Of a DNA stretch of 5,922 bases, positions 1 to 5,436 are shown piece after piece (position 1 is the stretch's first letter; each line of letters starts with the position of its first letter). The stretch covers positions 1-5,922 of the forward strand of contig USHI01000086.1 of assembly GCA_900554405.1 (NCBI GenBank). Direction: 5' to 3'. The stretch is from an uncultured Eubacteriales bacterium (GTDB lineage: Bacteria > Bacillota > Clostridia > Oscillospirales > CAG-382). Position numbers and translations under genes: made by a program. The notes below the pieces were generated by a model. It was given only the letters and a program-made list of their open reading frames with translations. It did not search any database and was not told where the DNA came from.

Positions 1-213
1 GTTTACGGTGAAAGCCGTGCGGTTTATACCGATACCGATGCCGAGCTTTACGGATTTTCGGAGCGCGAGGCGGCAATTGTCCGCAATGCCCTTGCGCTTG
101 CGAAATCCCCCTCCGCGCGCGAGCATAACCGTGCAAAGAGCGCGCAGATCGATTCTGTCGTCAGGGCTTGCGCCGAATCGTTGGAAACCGGTCTGGAATC
201 GGAGGTGAAATGA
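1..213 (+). CDS. C-terminal end of a probable Gfo/Idh/MocA-type oxidoreductase (5' end outside window)
   Basis: The frame is open from base 1 to a TGA at 211-213, giving 70 visible residues with no start, so the gene begins before the window. The last 20 or so residues (IDSVVRACAESLETG followed by a short charged tail) resemble the closing helix of Gfo/Idh/MocA dehydrogenases, which typically end in a pattern like AxYxSxxTGxxVxL. The complete gene directly downstream belongs to that family and ends in the same way (MNAVYESIASGKPVKL). No catalytic or nucleotide-binding part is visible, so the assignment rests on the tail similarity and the neighbour. The stop codon overlaps the ATG run of the next gene, which suggests one operon with coupled translation. 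It could instead be another short helical C-terminus. Confidence 0.55.
   Translation, partial: VYGESRAVYTDTDAELYGFSEREAAIVRNALALAKSPSAREHNRAKSAQIDSVVRACAESLETGLESEVK
201..207 (+). promoter_or_regulatory. Ribosome-binding site for the complete Gfo/Idh/MocA gene
   Basis: GGAGGTG lies inside the last codons of the upstream gene. Three consecutive in-frame ATGs follow at 210, 213 and 216. Counted from GGAGGT, the spacings are 3, 6 and 9 nt, so 213 or 216 is favoured over 210. The longer frame opening at 168 has no comparable site and would add residues unlike the family N-terminus. Confidence 0.75.
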
Positions 214-1292
214 TGATGAAACGTCTGAAAATCGCCATGATGAGCATGACTCACGGGCATACAAGAAAGTATTACGATGTTCTTAAAAACAACCCGAAAC
301 TGGAATGGATAGCCGTTTCGACCGCCAACGAGGAGGTCAGACAGGTATTCCTTGACAAGGTGGACGGCATTCCCTGCTATGACAGCGACGAAGCAATGCT
401 GGATGCGCATCCGGAAACAGAGGCTGTCGTTCTTGCAAGCGAAAACAGCGAGCATCTCCGCCAGGTGAAGCTCTGTGCCGCGCGCGGGATACACATTCTT
501 TCCATGAAGATACCCACATTTGATATGGACGAATATGCCGAAATGGAGCGCGTATGCGCCGAAGCGGGTATTGTCTGCCAGGTGGAGCTCGAGCTGCATT
601 ATAACCCCGTCGTTATGCGCATGAAGGAGCTTGTCGCTTCCGGCGCGGCAGGTAAAGCGGAAGCCTTCAACGCAACAAACATCACCCTTTCGCCGGTGTG
701 GGCGTTCCCGTGGCAGGGTATCCCCGAAAAGAGCTACGGCAAGCGCATTCCCATCGGCGCCGGAACCGAAAAATTCCGCGGCGGTGCGCTTTGCGATCAC
801 CCGCACATATTCGATCTTATCCGCGAGGTAACCGGGAGCGAATTTGACACCGTTTTCGCAAAGGTCGCCCCCAACATCCGCCACGATATAGAGGTGGAGG
901 ATATGCTTTCGGTTGTCGGTAAAATGAAGAACGGCACCGTTTTCTCGCTCGATCCGAGCTGGTCGCGTACCGAGCACAAGCTCAAAGTGCCCGGCCCCGG
1001 GTGGGAAATATCCCCCAAACGCATGGAGGTGAATGTCGTTATCCACGGCAGCAGGGGAAGTATGTTTGTCGATTGCTTCGGTCCGAACACCTATCACAAC
1101 GGTTCTCCGGATGAGGATTATGTCGTTCAGTATACCTATTTCGACGAATGGGTAAAGCTTATCGACGAATTCACCGATAATATCGAGAATAAAAAGACAC
1201 CGAAGATAAACCTCGCATGGCACAAAAACACTATCCGTGTGATGAATGCCGTTTACGAAAGTATCGCTTCCGGCAAGCCCGTAAAGCTGTAA
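213..1292 (+). CDS. Gfo/Idh/MocA family oxidoreductase
   Basis: This is a 359-residue protein, normal length for NAD(P)-dependent dehydrogenases of the Gfo/Idh/MocA family, which oxidise or reduce sugars, polyols and related compounds in the cytoplasm. Residues 5-120 form the Rossmann half. Its first beta strand (LKIAMMSM) is followed by THGHTRKYY in place of the usual GxGxxG loop. The EKP-type motif appears as MKIPTF, with the likely catalytic Lys99. Residues 125-359 are the alpha/beta substrate half and contain GGALCDHPHIFD, the family's GGxxxDxxxHxxD motif, with Asp195, His198 and Asp201 as likely substrate or catalytic residues. The C-terminus ESIASGKPVKL is typical. The start was chosen from the GGAGGTG at 201-207; 216 is nearly as likely. 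It overlaps the stop of the preceding gene and is followed by a terminator hairpin, so it is the last gene of its operon. The substrate cannot be named. Confidence 0.9.
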   Translation: MMKRLKIAMMSMTHGHTRKYYDVLKNNPKLEWIAVSTANEEVRQVFLDKVDGIPCYDSDEAMLDAHPETEAVVLASENSEHLRQVKLCAARGIHILSMKIPTFDMDEYAEMERVCAEAGIVCQVELELHYNPVVMRMKELVASGAAGKAEAFNATNITLSPVWAFPWQGIPEKSYGKRIPIGAGTEKFRGGALCDHPHIFDLIREVTGSEFDTVFAKVAPNIRHDIEVEDMLSVVGKMKNGTVFSLDPSWSRTEHKLKVPGPGWEISPKRMEVNVVIHGSRGSMFVDCFGPNTYHNGSPDEDYVVQYTYFDEWVKLIDEFTDNIENKKTPKINLAWHKNTIRVMNAVYESIASGKPVKL

Positions 1293-1310
1293 TTAAAAGC
1301 AAAAAACAAT

Positions 1311-1334
1311 GCCGTGCGCTTTAATGCGCACGGC
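1311..1334. terminator. Bidirectional intrinsic terminator between convergent genes
   Basis: A perfect 9-bp stem, GCCGTGCGC (1311-1319) with GCGCACGGC (1326-1334), encloses a 6-nt loop. On the plus strand it is followed by GTTTTGCGTTTT. On the minus strand it is followed by ATTGTTTTTTGCTTTT, the better T tract. It sits 18 nt after the oxidoreductase stop and 22 nt after the ATPase stop, so it can end both transcripts. Confidence 0.85.
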
Positions 1335-1356
1335 GTTTTGCGTTTTATGCCTGTTT

Positions 1357-1926
1357 TCAGCCGATATAAACCGTTTCCGCGCCGAGCAGCTCGGCATCGC
1401 CCGTATCGTGGGTAACAACGATAAGCGTGCTGCCCGCGGTGTATTCGAGTATCACCCCGGCGGCGGCTGAATGGTTTTCGGTATCGAGCCCGGAAAAGGG
1501 TTCGTCCATAATAACGAGCGGCGCGCCGACGGCAAGCGCGCGCGCAATGGCGACACGGCGGCGCATTCCGCCGGAAAGCTCCTTTACCGGGCAGAGAGCG
1601 GCGCTTTTATCCAGCCCGAGCGCGGCAAGGATCGAAAGTATTTCGGTTTTGCTTTTGCTTTTGCACACCGCGGCAATATTGCCGTAAGCGGTGAAGCGCT
1701 CGAAAAGTCTGTCCTCCTGGAACACCGCGGCTTTTTTTGCCGGGGCGCCGGTTACCGTGCCGCTGTCCGGCGGGAGTGTTCCCAGCAGGATACGCGCAAG
1801 CGTCGTTTTCCCGCATCCGGAGGGGCCCATGATACAGCAGCGTGAGCCTTCGGCGAATGTATGTGTAAAGCCGTCAATAACGATATTTTCGCCGAAGCTT
1901 TTCTTTATGTTCTCGCACACGATCAT
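1357..1926 (-). CDS. ABC importer ATPase, NitT/TauT/SsuB type (short form)
   Basis: This is the cytoplasmic nucleotide-binding subunit that powers the adjacent permease. All ATPase motifs are present: Walker A GPSGCGKTT (34-42), Q-loop Gln70 in VFQEDRLF, signature LSGGM (117-121), Walker B LVIMDE (137-142) with catalytic Glu142, D-loop SGLD (145-148) and H-loop His173 in VVTHD. The start at 1926 was chosen because its ATG overlaps the permease TGA (ATGA, 4 nt) and the protein then opens with the family-like MIVCENIKKSFG. A longer frame to 2121 would run inside the permease gene and adds non-homologous sequence. At 189 residues it is about 60 shorter than usual SsuB/TauB proteins and stops 16 residues after the H-loop. 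The core is intact, so it is probably functional. It is the last gene of the importer operon, and the substrate is unknown. Confidence 0.93.
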   Translation of the reverse strand: MIVCENIKKSFGENIVIDGFTHTFAEGSRCCIMGPSGCGKTTLARILLGTLPPDSGTVTGAPAKKAAVFQEDRLFERFTAYGNIAAVCKSKSKTEILSILAALGLDKSAALCPVKELSGGMRRRVAIARALAVGAPLVIMDEPFSGLDTENHSAAAGVILEYTAGSTLIVVTHDTGDAELLGAETVYIG

Positions 1927-2738
1927 AGTTTTTCCGACCTTTCGAAAGCCCTGCGCAGAAGGAAGCAGAACGCCTTCTCGCATATGACGGATGCCAGTAC
2001 TATCGCCACCGTCCAGGCGAAAAGATCGGCGGTTTCGATATACAGCTTTGTGTAATAAAGCGCTTCGCCGACCGAACCCGCAGGCGAACCGATCAGCTCT
2101 GCGGCAACGCCGGATTTCCACGCAAGCCCCATTGCGGTCTTGGAGGCGGATATCAGAAACGGCTTTATCTGCGGAAGGTATATAAACCGGAGCCTTGCCG
2201 TGTGTGTCATGCCGAAAACGGATGCCGCTTCGAGCAGCTTTTCATCAGTGGCGCGGAATCCGTCCAGAAGGTTGGTATAAACGATGGGCAGCACCATCAG
2301 AAAGGATATCAGCCACGAAAGGTTTGCCGCCGTAAAGCATATAAGCGCGACAACGGTGAAGGATGCGACCGGGACGGAACGTATCGTTACCATGTAAGGC
2401 GCAAGCAGTATTTCCGCAATACGGAACTTCGCGGCAAGCGCGGCAAGCGGTGCGCCGACGGCAAGCCCGCTCAGAAACCCGAGCAGGATCCTTTTGAGCG
2501 TGAATAGCAAAGCGGAAAAGAATTCAAATTCGCCGCAAAGCTCAAAAAGCCTTTTCGCAACACCGAACGGCGAAACGAATATCAGCTCGTTGCCGAACAG
2601 CATACTCGCTGCCTGCCATACACATATGGCAAGCAGCGCGGAAAGGCAGGTGTAAAGCCTGGGTATTTTTTTGTTACGGGATAAGGAAGAGCTCGTCTCC
2701 GGGGAGCTTTCCTCCGATCGCTTTTGCGTTTTGTTCAT
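1923..2738 (-). CDS. ABC importer permease, NitT/TauT/SsuC type
   Basis: This 271-residue inner-membrane subunit forms the translocation path and probably acts as a homodimer. Hydrophobic segments lie near residues 30-48, 76-103, 111-135, 140-158, 200-215 and 238-260, as expected for a BPD_transp_1 domain. The EAA loop that docks the ATPase is clear at 170-189: EAASVFGM, then LP at 188-189. The GLAWKSGVAAELIG segment (204-217) matches the SsuC/TauC pattern. The N-terminus (1-27) is polar and Ser-rich. The ATG at 2738 lies inside the 3' end of the binding-protein gene, giving a 65-nt out-of-frame overlap. It has only a weak ribosome-binding site (GGTG), but no ATG, GTG or TTG occurs in frame between there and the first membrane segment. 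The 3' end overlaps the ATPase start by 4 nt. Translation is therefore probably coupled across all three genes. Confidence 0.92.
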   Translation of the reverse strand: MNKTQKRSEESSPETSSSLSRNKKIPRLYTCLSALLAICVWQAASMLFGNELIFVSPFGVAKRLFELCGEFEFFSALLFTLKRILLGFLSGLAVGAPLAALAAKFRIAEILLAPYMVTIRSVPVASFTVVALICFTAANLSWLISFLMVLPIVYTNLLDGFRATDEKLLEAASVFGMTHTARLRFIYLPQIKPFLISASKTAMGLAWKSGVAAELIGSPAGSVGEALYYTKLYIETADLFAWTVAIVLASVICEKAFCFLLRRAFERSEKL

Positions 2739-3732
2739 AAAGCACCGTCAGATATTTTGTTACGGGTGTCTTCATTTCGTCGCCCGAAATAAAGACGATG
2801 TTGCACTTCGGGATAGCAGCCTTTGCGATCGCCGCCTTGAACAGACCGAACTTTTCAACAAGCTCCGCCGCGGCATCGATATCGCCTTTCACCGCGGAAA
2901 CGGAAGCCGCGTATTCTTCCAGCAGCTTTGCGACCTCTTCCGGGTGTTCGTCCGCAAAATCGGCACGCACGGCAAGAACACCGGTGATAACTTCGCTTTC
3001 GCTGTCCAGCTTCTTCCACTCGGCGCCGATATCCAGCGCGATCTTCAGACCCTCCACCTTGCCTGCGGCAACCGTCACATAAGGCTGCGGGAGCATGGCA
3101 ATGCCGCTTTCGGCTGCGGAAAGCGCCGCGACGACCTCTGTCGCCTCGCTCTTGAAATCGACGGTTACATCCTTGTCCGGGTCGATCCCGTTGCCGCCGA
3201 GCACATAGCGCAGAGTGTATTCCGGGGTGGTGCCCTTGCCGGTGGAATATATTGTCTTGCCGCGCAGATCCTCCACGGAGCTGATATCGGTATTTTTGGT
3301 TACGATATAAAGCACGCTGAGCGTGTTTACGGCAAGTATCCTGATATTGCCTTTTGTGTTGTTGTGAAGCACGGAGGCAAGATTGCAGGGTATGGCGGCG
3401 GCATCAAGCTCGCCCTTGATCAGCTTGGGCGTGATCTCGTCCGCTGCGCCCGCGACGGTAAATTCGTATTTGTTTTCGGTTTCGCCCTTTTCGCTCTTTT
3501 CCATGAGCGATACCATGCCGATGCTTGTCGGCCCTTTAAGACCGGCAATACGGATAACCGCTTTTTCCGCTTCGGGCTCGGTGCTGCTTTCGGGTGCGGC
3601 GGAAACGGATGCATCGCCCCCTGCGGCAGAAGACGTGCCTGTTGCGGTGCTTTCGCCCGCGCCGCCGGCGCAGGAGCAGAGCAGAGCGACAAGCATAAAT
3701 ACAATGATGGATAATGAAATCGCTTTTTTCAT
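2674..3732 (-). CDS. ABC importer substrate-binding lipoprotein, NMT1/SsuA-like
   Basis: This 352-residue extracellular receptor would capture the substrate and deliver it to the permease. Residues 1-20 are a lipoprotein signal peptide: MKK, a hydrophobic core, then lipobox L18-C19-S20 before Cys21, the predicted lipidated residue. A Gly/Ser/Thr/Ala/Glu-rich linker follows to about residue 57. The periplasmic-binding-protein-II fold starts at AVIRIAGLKGPTSIGM. The segment VEDLRGKTIYSTGKGTTPEY, followed by LRYVLGGNGIDPDKDVTV, is characteristic of the NMT1/SsuA/TauA group. The C-terminus AIGGKLPGDELF is also family-like. The start is supported by AGAGAGG 7 nt upstream. The gene has its own promoter region in the 66-bp gap after the Crp/Fnr gene. 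Relatives bind sulfonates, nitrate, taurine or pyrimidine precursors. I cannot choose among these or exclude another ligand. Confidence 0.92.
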   Translation of the reverse strand: MKKAISLSIIVFMLVALLCSCAGGAGESTATGTSSAAGGDASVSAAPESSTEPEAEKAVIRIAGLKGPTSIGMVSLMEKSEKGETENKYEFTVAGAADEITPKLIKGELDAAAIPCNLASVLHNNTKGNIRILAVNTLSVLYIVTKNTDISSVEDLRGKTIYSTGKGTTPEYTLRYVLGGNGIDPDKDVTVDFKSEATEVVAALSAAESGIAMLPQPYVTVAAGKVEGLKIALDIGAEWKKLDSESEVITGVLAVRADFADEHPEEVAKLLEEYAASVSAVKGDIDAAAELVEKFGLFKAAIAKAAIPKCNIVFISGDEMKTPVTKYLTVLYEQNAKAIGGKLPGDELFLIP

Positions 3733-3733
3733 G

Positions 3734-3757
3734 ATAATACCTCTCTTTCGGTATTAT
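3734..3757. repeat. Inverted repeat ATAATACC-N8-GGTATTAT before the binding-protein gene
   Basis: Two perfect 8-bp arms (3734-3741 and 3750-3757) are separated by 8 bp. The repeat begins one base from the binding-protein ATG, encloses its ribosome-binding site and reaches into the -10 region. It may be a repressor operator, or an RNA hairpin limiting ribosome access if transcription starts further upstream. No regulator can be named from the sequence. Confidence 0.5.
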
Positions 3758-3780
3758 TATAAACGGTTTCAAAGTGTCAA
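3753..3780 (-). promoter_or_regulatory. Promoter of the ABC importer operon
   Basis: On the minus strand TTGACA (3780-3775) is a perfect -35 box. Two -10 candidates follow: AATAAT (3758-3753, 5/6 match) at 16-bp spacing, and a perfect TATAAT (3761-3756) at only 13 bp, too close for that -35. The first would start transcription near 3746, the second near 3749. Either leaves a short leader that retains the AGAGAGG ribosome-binding site. Confidence 0.75.
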
Positions 3781-3782
3781 TC

Positions 3783-3798
3783 CGTTGCGATTGCAACG
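3783..3798. promoter_or_regulatory. Candidate Crp/Fnr-type operator, CGTTGC-GATT-GCAACG
   Basis: A perfect inverted repeat with 6-bp arms and a 4-bp centre lies between the Crp/Fnr stop codon (3799) and the importer -35 box. The inner 5-N4-5 geometry equals that of Fnr-type sites (TTGAT-N4-ATCAA), although the half-site sequence differs. Its centre is 41.5 bp upstream of the start predicted from TATAAT, the classic position for class II activation. An overlapping shorter repeat, CAATC-N6-GATTG (3778-3793), is an alternative site. Confidence 0.5.
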
Positions 3799-4452
3799 TT
3801 AACGAAGCAGTCGGAAGCTGTTTTTGTAAAAATCGATAATTCCGTCGCGCTTCATCGCGGAAAGCTCGCGCGAGAGGGCGCTTCGGTTCACGCCGATATA
3901 CAGCGCAAGCGATTCGCGGTCGAACGGCAGGGTGATACCGCTTCCGCTGCCGGTGTTGTATTGCGAGAGCAGGGTAAGGACACGTTCGCGTATCGTTGTG
4001 CGCGAAAGCACCTGTATCCTGTCGTTCATCGAAAGGGTGCGGGCTGCGAGCATTGCACAGAACCGCTTCTGCATTTCCCGCGCGAAATCGTCACGCGCAT
4101 CCGCGGCAAACAGCGCCTGCGCGGAAAGCCAGAGTATTTCGGTATTCTCCGCGGCTTTTGCCGTAACGGGCGATTCATCCGTGCCGAGGAAGCACAGCGA
4201 TTCGGCAAAGGTGTTCCCCGGGGTAACGTTCGCCATAAGCACGGATCTGCCGTCGATATCGGTGCTTTCCACACAGACCTTCCCGCAGATTACAAGCCCG
4301 AACCTCCGCACCGGCTGCCCGGCACAGAACAGTATTTCGCCGCGGCGGTATTTTTTTTTTGTGCTGTCGAAAAGCCGCAGGGCAAGCACCGTGTCCTGCT
4401 TTGTGAGCCCGCGGAAAAGCGTGTTTCCGCTGACGGCTGTGGTGTTCTTCAT
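3799..4452 (-). CDS. Crp/Fnr family transcriptional regulator
   Basis: This 217-residue protein has the usual Crp/Fnr layout. Residues 12-115 are a cyclic-nucleotide-binding-like beta barrel (YRRGEILFCAGQPVRRFGLVICGKV). About 120-150 is the dimerisation helix. About 152-217 is an HTH_Crp domain with recognition segment VNRSALSRELSAMKRDG (188-204). The phosphate-binding cassette is degenerate: FAES at 82-85 is present, but the Arg that contacts cAMP in true Crp proteins is missing from the PVTAKAA stretch (95-101). cAMP is therefore unlikely to be the ligand. Five cysteines are present (43, 56, 60, 87, 132), but there is no N-terminal Fnr cluster. The start at 4452 is supported by GGAG 7 nt upstream. 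Codons 31-34 contain a run of ten A. The recognition segment resembles clostridial HcpR-like regulators, which is an impression and not a firm assignment. The importer operon next door is the likely target. Confidence 0.93.
   Translation of the reverse strand: MKNTTAVSGNTLFRGLTKQDTVLALRLFDSTKKKYRRGEILFCAGQPVRRFGLVICGKVCVESTDIDGRSVLMANVTPGNTFAESLCFLGTDESPVTAKAAENTEILWLSAQALFAADARDDFAREMQKRFCAMLAARTLSMNDRIQVLSRTTIRERVLTLLSQYNTGSGSGITLPFDRESLALYIGVNRSALSRELSAMKRDGIIDFYKNSFRLLR
4351..4360 (-). repeat. Ten-A homopolymer inside the Crp/Fnr coding sequence
   Basis: The coding strand reads ACA-AAA-AAA-AAA-TAC, ten consecutive A residues encoding Thr31-Lys-Lys-Lys-Tyr35. Runs of this length can slip during replication or transcription. 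A one-base change here would truncate or scramble almost the whole regulator. It may simply be a coincidence of Lys codons. Confidence 0.9.
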
Positions 4453-4485
4453 AAAGCTGCTCCGGGTGGCGAAAGTAATAAGGAA

Positions 4486-4512
4486 AGAGAGAAAGCTGTT
4501 TGCTTTCTCTCT
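4486..4512 (-). terminator. Terminator after rplM-rpsI
   Basis: A perfect 11-bp inverted repeat, AGAGAGAAAGC / GCTTTCTCTCT, with a 5-nt loop begins 7 nt after the rpsI stop. On the minus strand it is followed by TTCCTTATTACTTTC, a broken T tract, and the stem has only five G-C pairs. It is probably a moderate-strength terminator that may leak into the Crp/Fnr gene. Confidence 0.7.
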
Positions 4513-4518
4513 GTAAAT

Positions 4519-4923
4519 TTATCTCTTGGAGAACTGGGAAGCGCGTCTTGCGGCTTTGAGACCGTATTTCTTTCTTTCCTTCATTCTCGGGTCGCGGGTG
4601 AGAAGACCGGCTCTTTTGAGCGGAATGCGGTATTCGTCGCTCGCCTGGAGAAGTGCGCGTGCGATGCCGTGGCGGATTGCGCCTGCCTGACCGGAAATGC
4701 CGCCGCCGGCAACGGTGCAGATGACATCGAAACGGCCGATGGTGTTGGTAACGCCGAACGGCTGGTTGACAATGAGCTTGAGCGTTTCGAGCCCGAAGTA
4801 TTCATCAACGGTTTTTCCGTTGACGGTGATATTGCCGGTACCGGGAATCACGCGGACGCGTGCAACGGAGCTTTTTCTTCTGCCTGTGCCGTAGAAATAC
4901 GGAATAGCGGATTGATATGTCAT
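4519..4923 (-). CDS. rpsI: 30S ribosomal protein S9
   Basis: This 134-residue protein of the small ribosomal subunit has a C-terminal tail that reaches the P-site tRNA. YGTGRRKSSVARVRV near the N-terminus (11-25), GGGISGQAGAIRHGIARAL in the middle and the basic tail DPRMKERKKYGLKAARRASQFSKR with terminal Ser-Lys-Arg are diagnostic. Length matches the bacterial family (about 130). The first ten residues (MTYQSAIPYF) are slightly longer than in Bacillus. The start is set by an excellent AAGGAGGA site 7 nt upstream. It lies 13 nt after rplM in the conserved rplM-rpsI pair. The terminator hairpin at 4486-4512 follows. Confidence 0.99.
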   Translation of the reverse strand: MTYQSAIPYFYGTGRRKSSVARVRVIPGTGNITVNGKTVDEYFGLETLKLIVNQPFGVTNTIGRFDVICTVAGGGISGQAGAIRHGIARALLQASDEYRIPLKRAGLLTRDPRMKERKKYGLKAARRASQFSKR

Positions 4924-4936
4924 TGTGTTATCCTCC

Positions 4937-5368
4937 TTACTTTACTTCCACGGGAATGGGCGACTGGGACTGCTGCTTGTGTTCGCCGCCTGCATAAACG
5001 ATAAGCCTGCCGAAGCTGGCATCGCCTATCTTGTTCTTGGGAAGCATACCCTTGACGGCGAGTTCCATAGCCAGTTCGGGCTTGGTAGCCATAAGGGTGC
5101 GGTATTTGGTGGCTTTCAGACCGCCTATATAACCGCTGTGGCGGTAATAGACCTTTTTATCGAGCTTGTTGCCGGTGAGCACCGCTTTTGCTGCATTGAC
5201 GATGATAACGCATTCACCGCAGTCAATGTGAGGTGTGTATTCCGGCCTGTGCTTGCCGTTGAGAATGGTGGCTGCAAGAACCGCGACCTTACCGAGCGTT
5301 TTGCCTTCGGCATCGATCACATACCACTTGCGTTCGACATTCTCCTTCTTCAACATTGTCGTAGACAT
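4937..5368 (-). CDS. rplM: 50S ribosomal protein L13
   Basis: This 143-residue early-assembling 50S protein is the first gene of the rplM-rpsI operon. Diagnostic stretches are ERKWYVIDAEGKTLGKVA (12-29), GKHRPEYTPHIDCGE (38-52), VYYRHSGYIGGLK (73-85), the MLPKNKIG motif (108-115) and YAGGEHKQQSQ near the end. Length is normal (about 142-149). The start at 5368 is favoured by AAAGGA 9 nt upstream. A second in-frame ATG four codons later (5356) is possible but has a poorer site. A consensus promoter lies 41 bp upstream, leaving a leader of about 34 nt. Confidence 0.99.
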   Translation of the reverse strand: MSTTMLKKENVERKWYVIDAEGKTLGKVAVLAATILNGKHRPEYTPHIDCGECVIIVNAAKAVLTGNKLDKKVYYRHSGYIGGLKATKYRTLMATKPELAMELAVKGMLPKNKIGDASFGRLIVYAGGEHKQQSQSPIPVEVK

Positions 5369-5408
5369 ATTGATGATTCCTTTCGAGTTTCATTTTTCGT
5401 GCTCTGCC

Positions 5409-5436
5409 ATTATAACACACAAAAAGCTCTTGTCAA
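5409..5436 (-). promoter_or_regulatory. Strong promoter of rplM-rpsI
   Basis: On the minus strand a perfect TTGACA (5436-5431) and a perfect TATAAT (5414-5409) are 16 bp apart, and TG at the extended -10 position precedes the latter. The discriminator GGCAGA is G/C-leaning, and the predicted start near 5402 is a G. These traits are common in growth-rate-controlled ribosomal promoters, but that regulation is inference here. Confidence 0.9.

Noticed and set aside
48..1223. Long minus-strand open frame (391 codons) opposite the Gfo/Idh/MocA gene
   Set aside because: It lies entirely antisense to genes with clear family motifs, has no recognisable motif and no good ribosome-binding site. Codon bias against TTA, CTA and TCA in the real gene explains its openness.
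2671..3714. 347-codon plus-strand open frame opposite the binding lipoprotein
   Set aside because: It mirrors the real gene almost end to end, its product is Cys/His/Arg-rich in a way typical of antisense translation, and it has no supporting promoter or ribosome-binding site.
3799..4452. Fnr-type oxygen-sensing iron-sulfur cluster in the regulator
   Set aside because: Five cysteines are present but none form the N-terminal cluster seen in Fnr. They are scattered in the barrel and dimer helix, so oxygen sensing is not supported.
3961..5004. 347-codon plus-strand open frame across the Crp/Fnr gene, rpsI and part of rplM
   Set aside because: It crosses two certain ribosomal genes and a terminator on the opposite strand, so it is a composition shadow.
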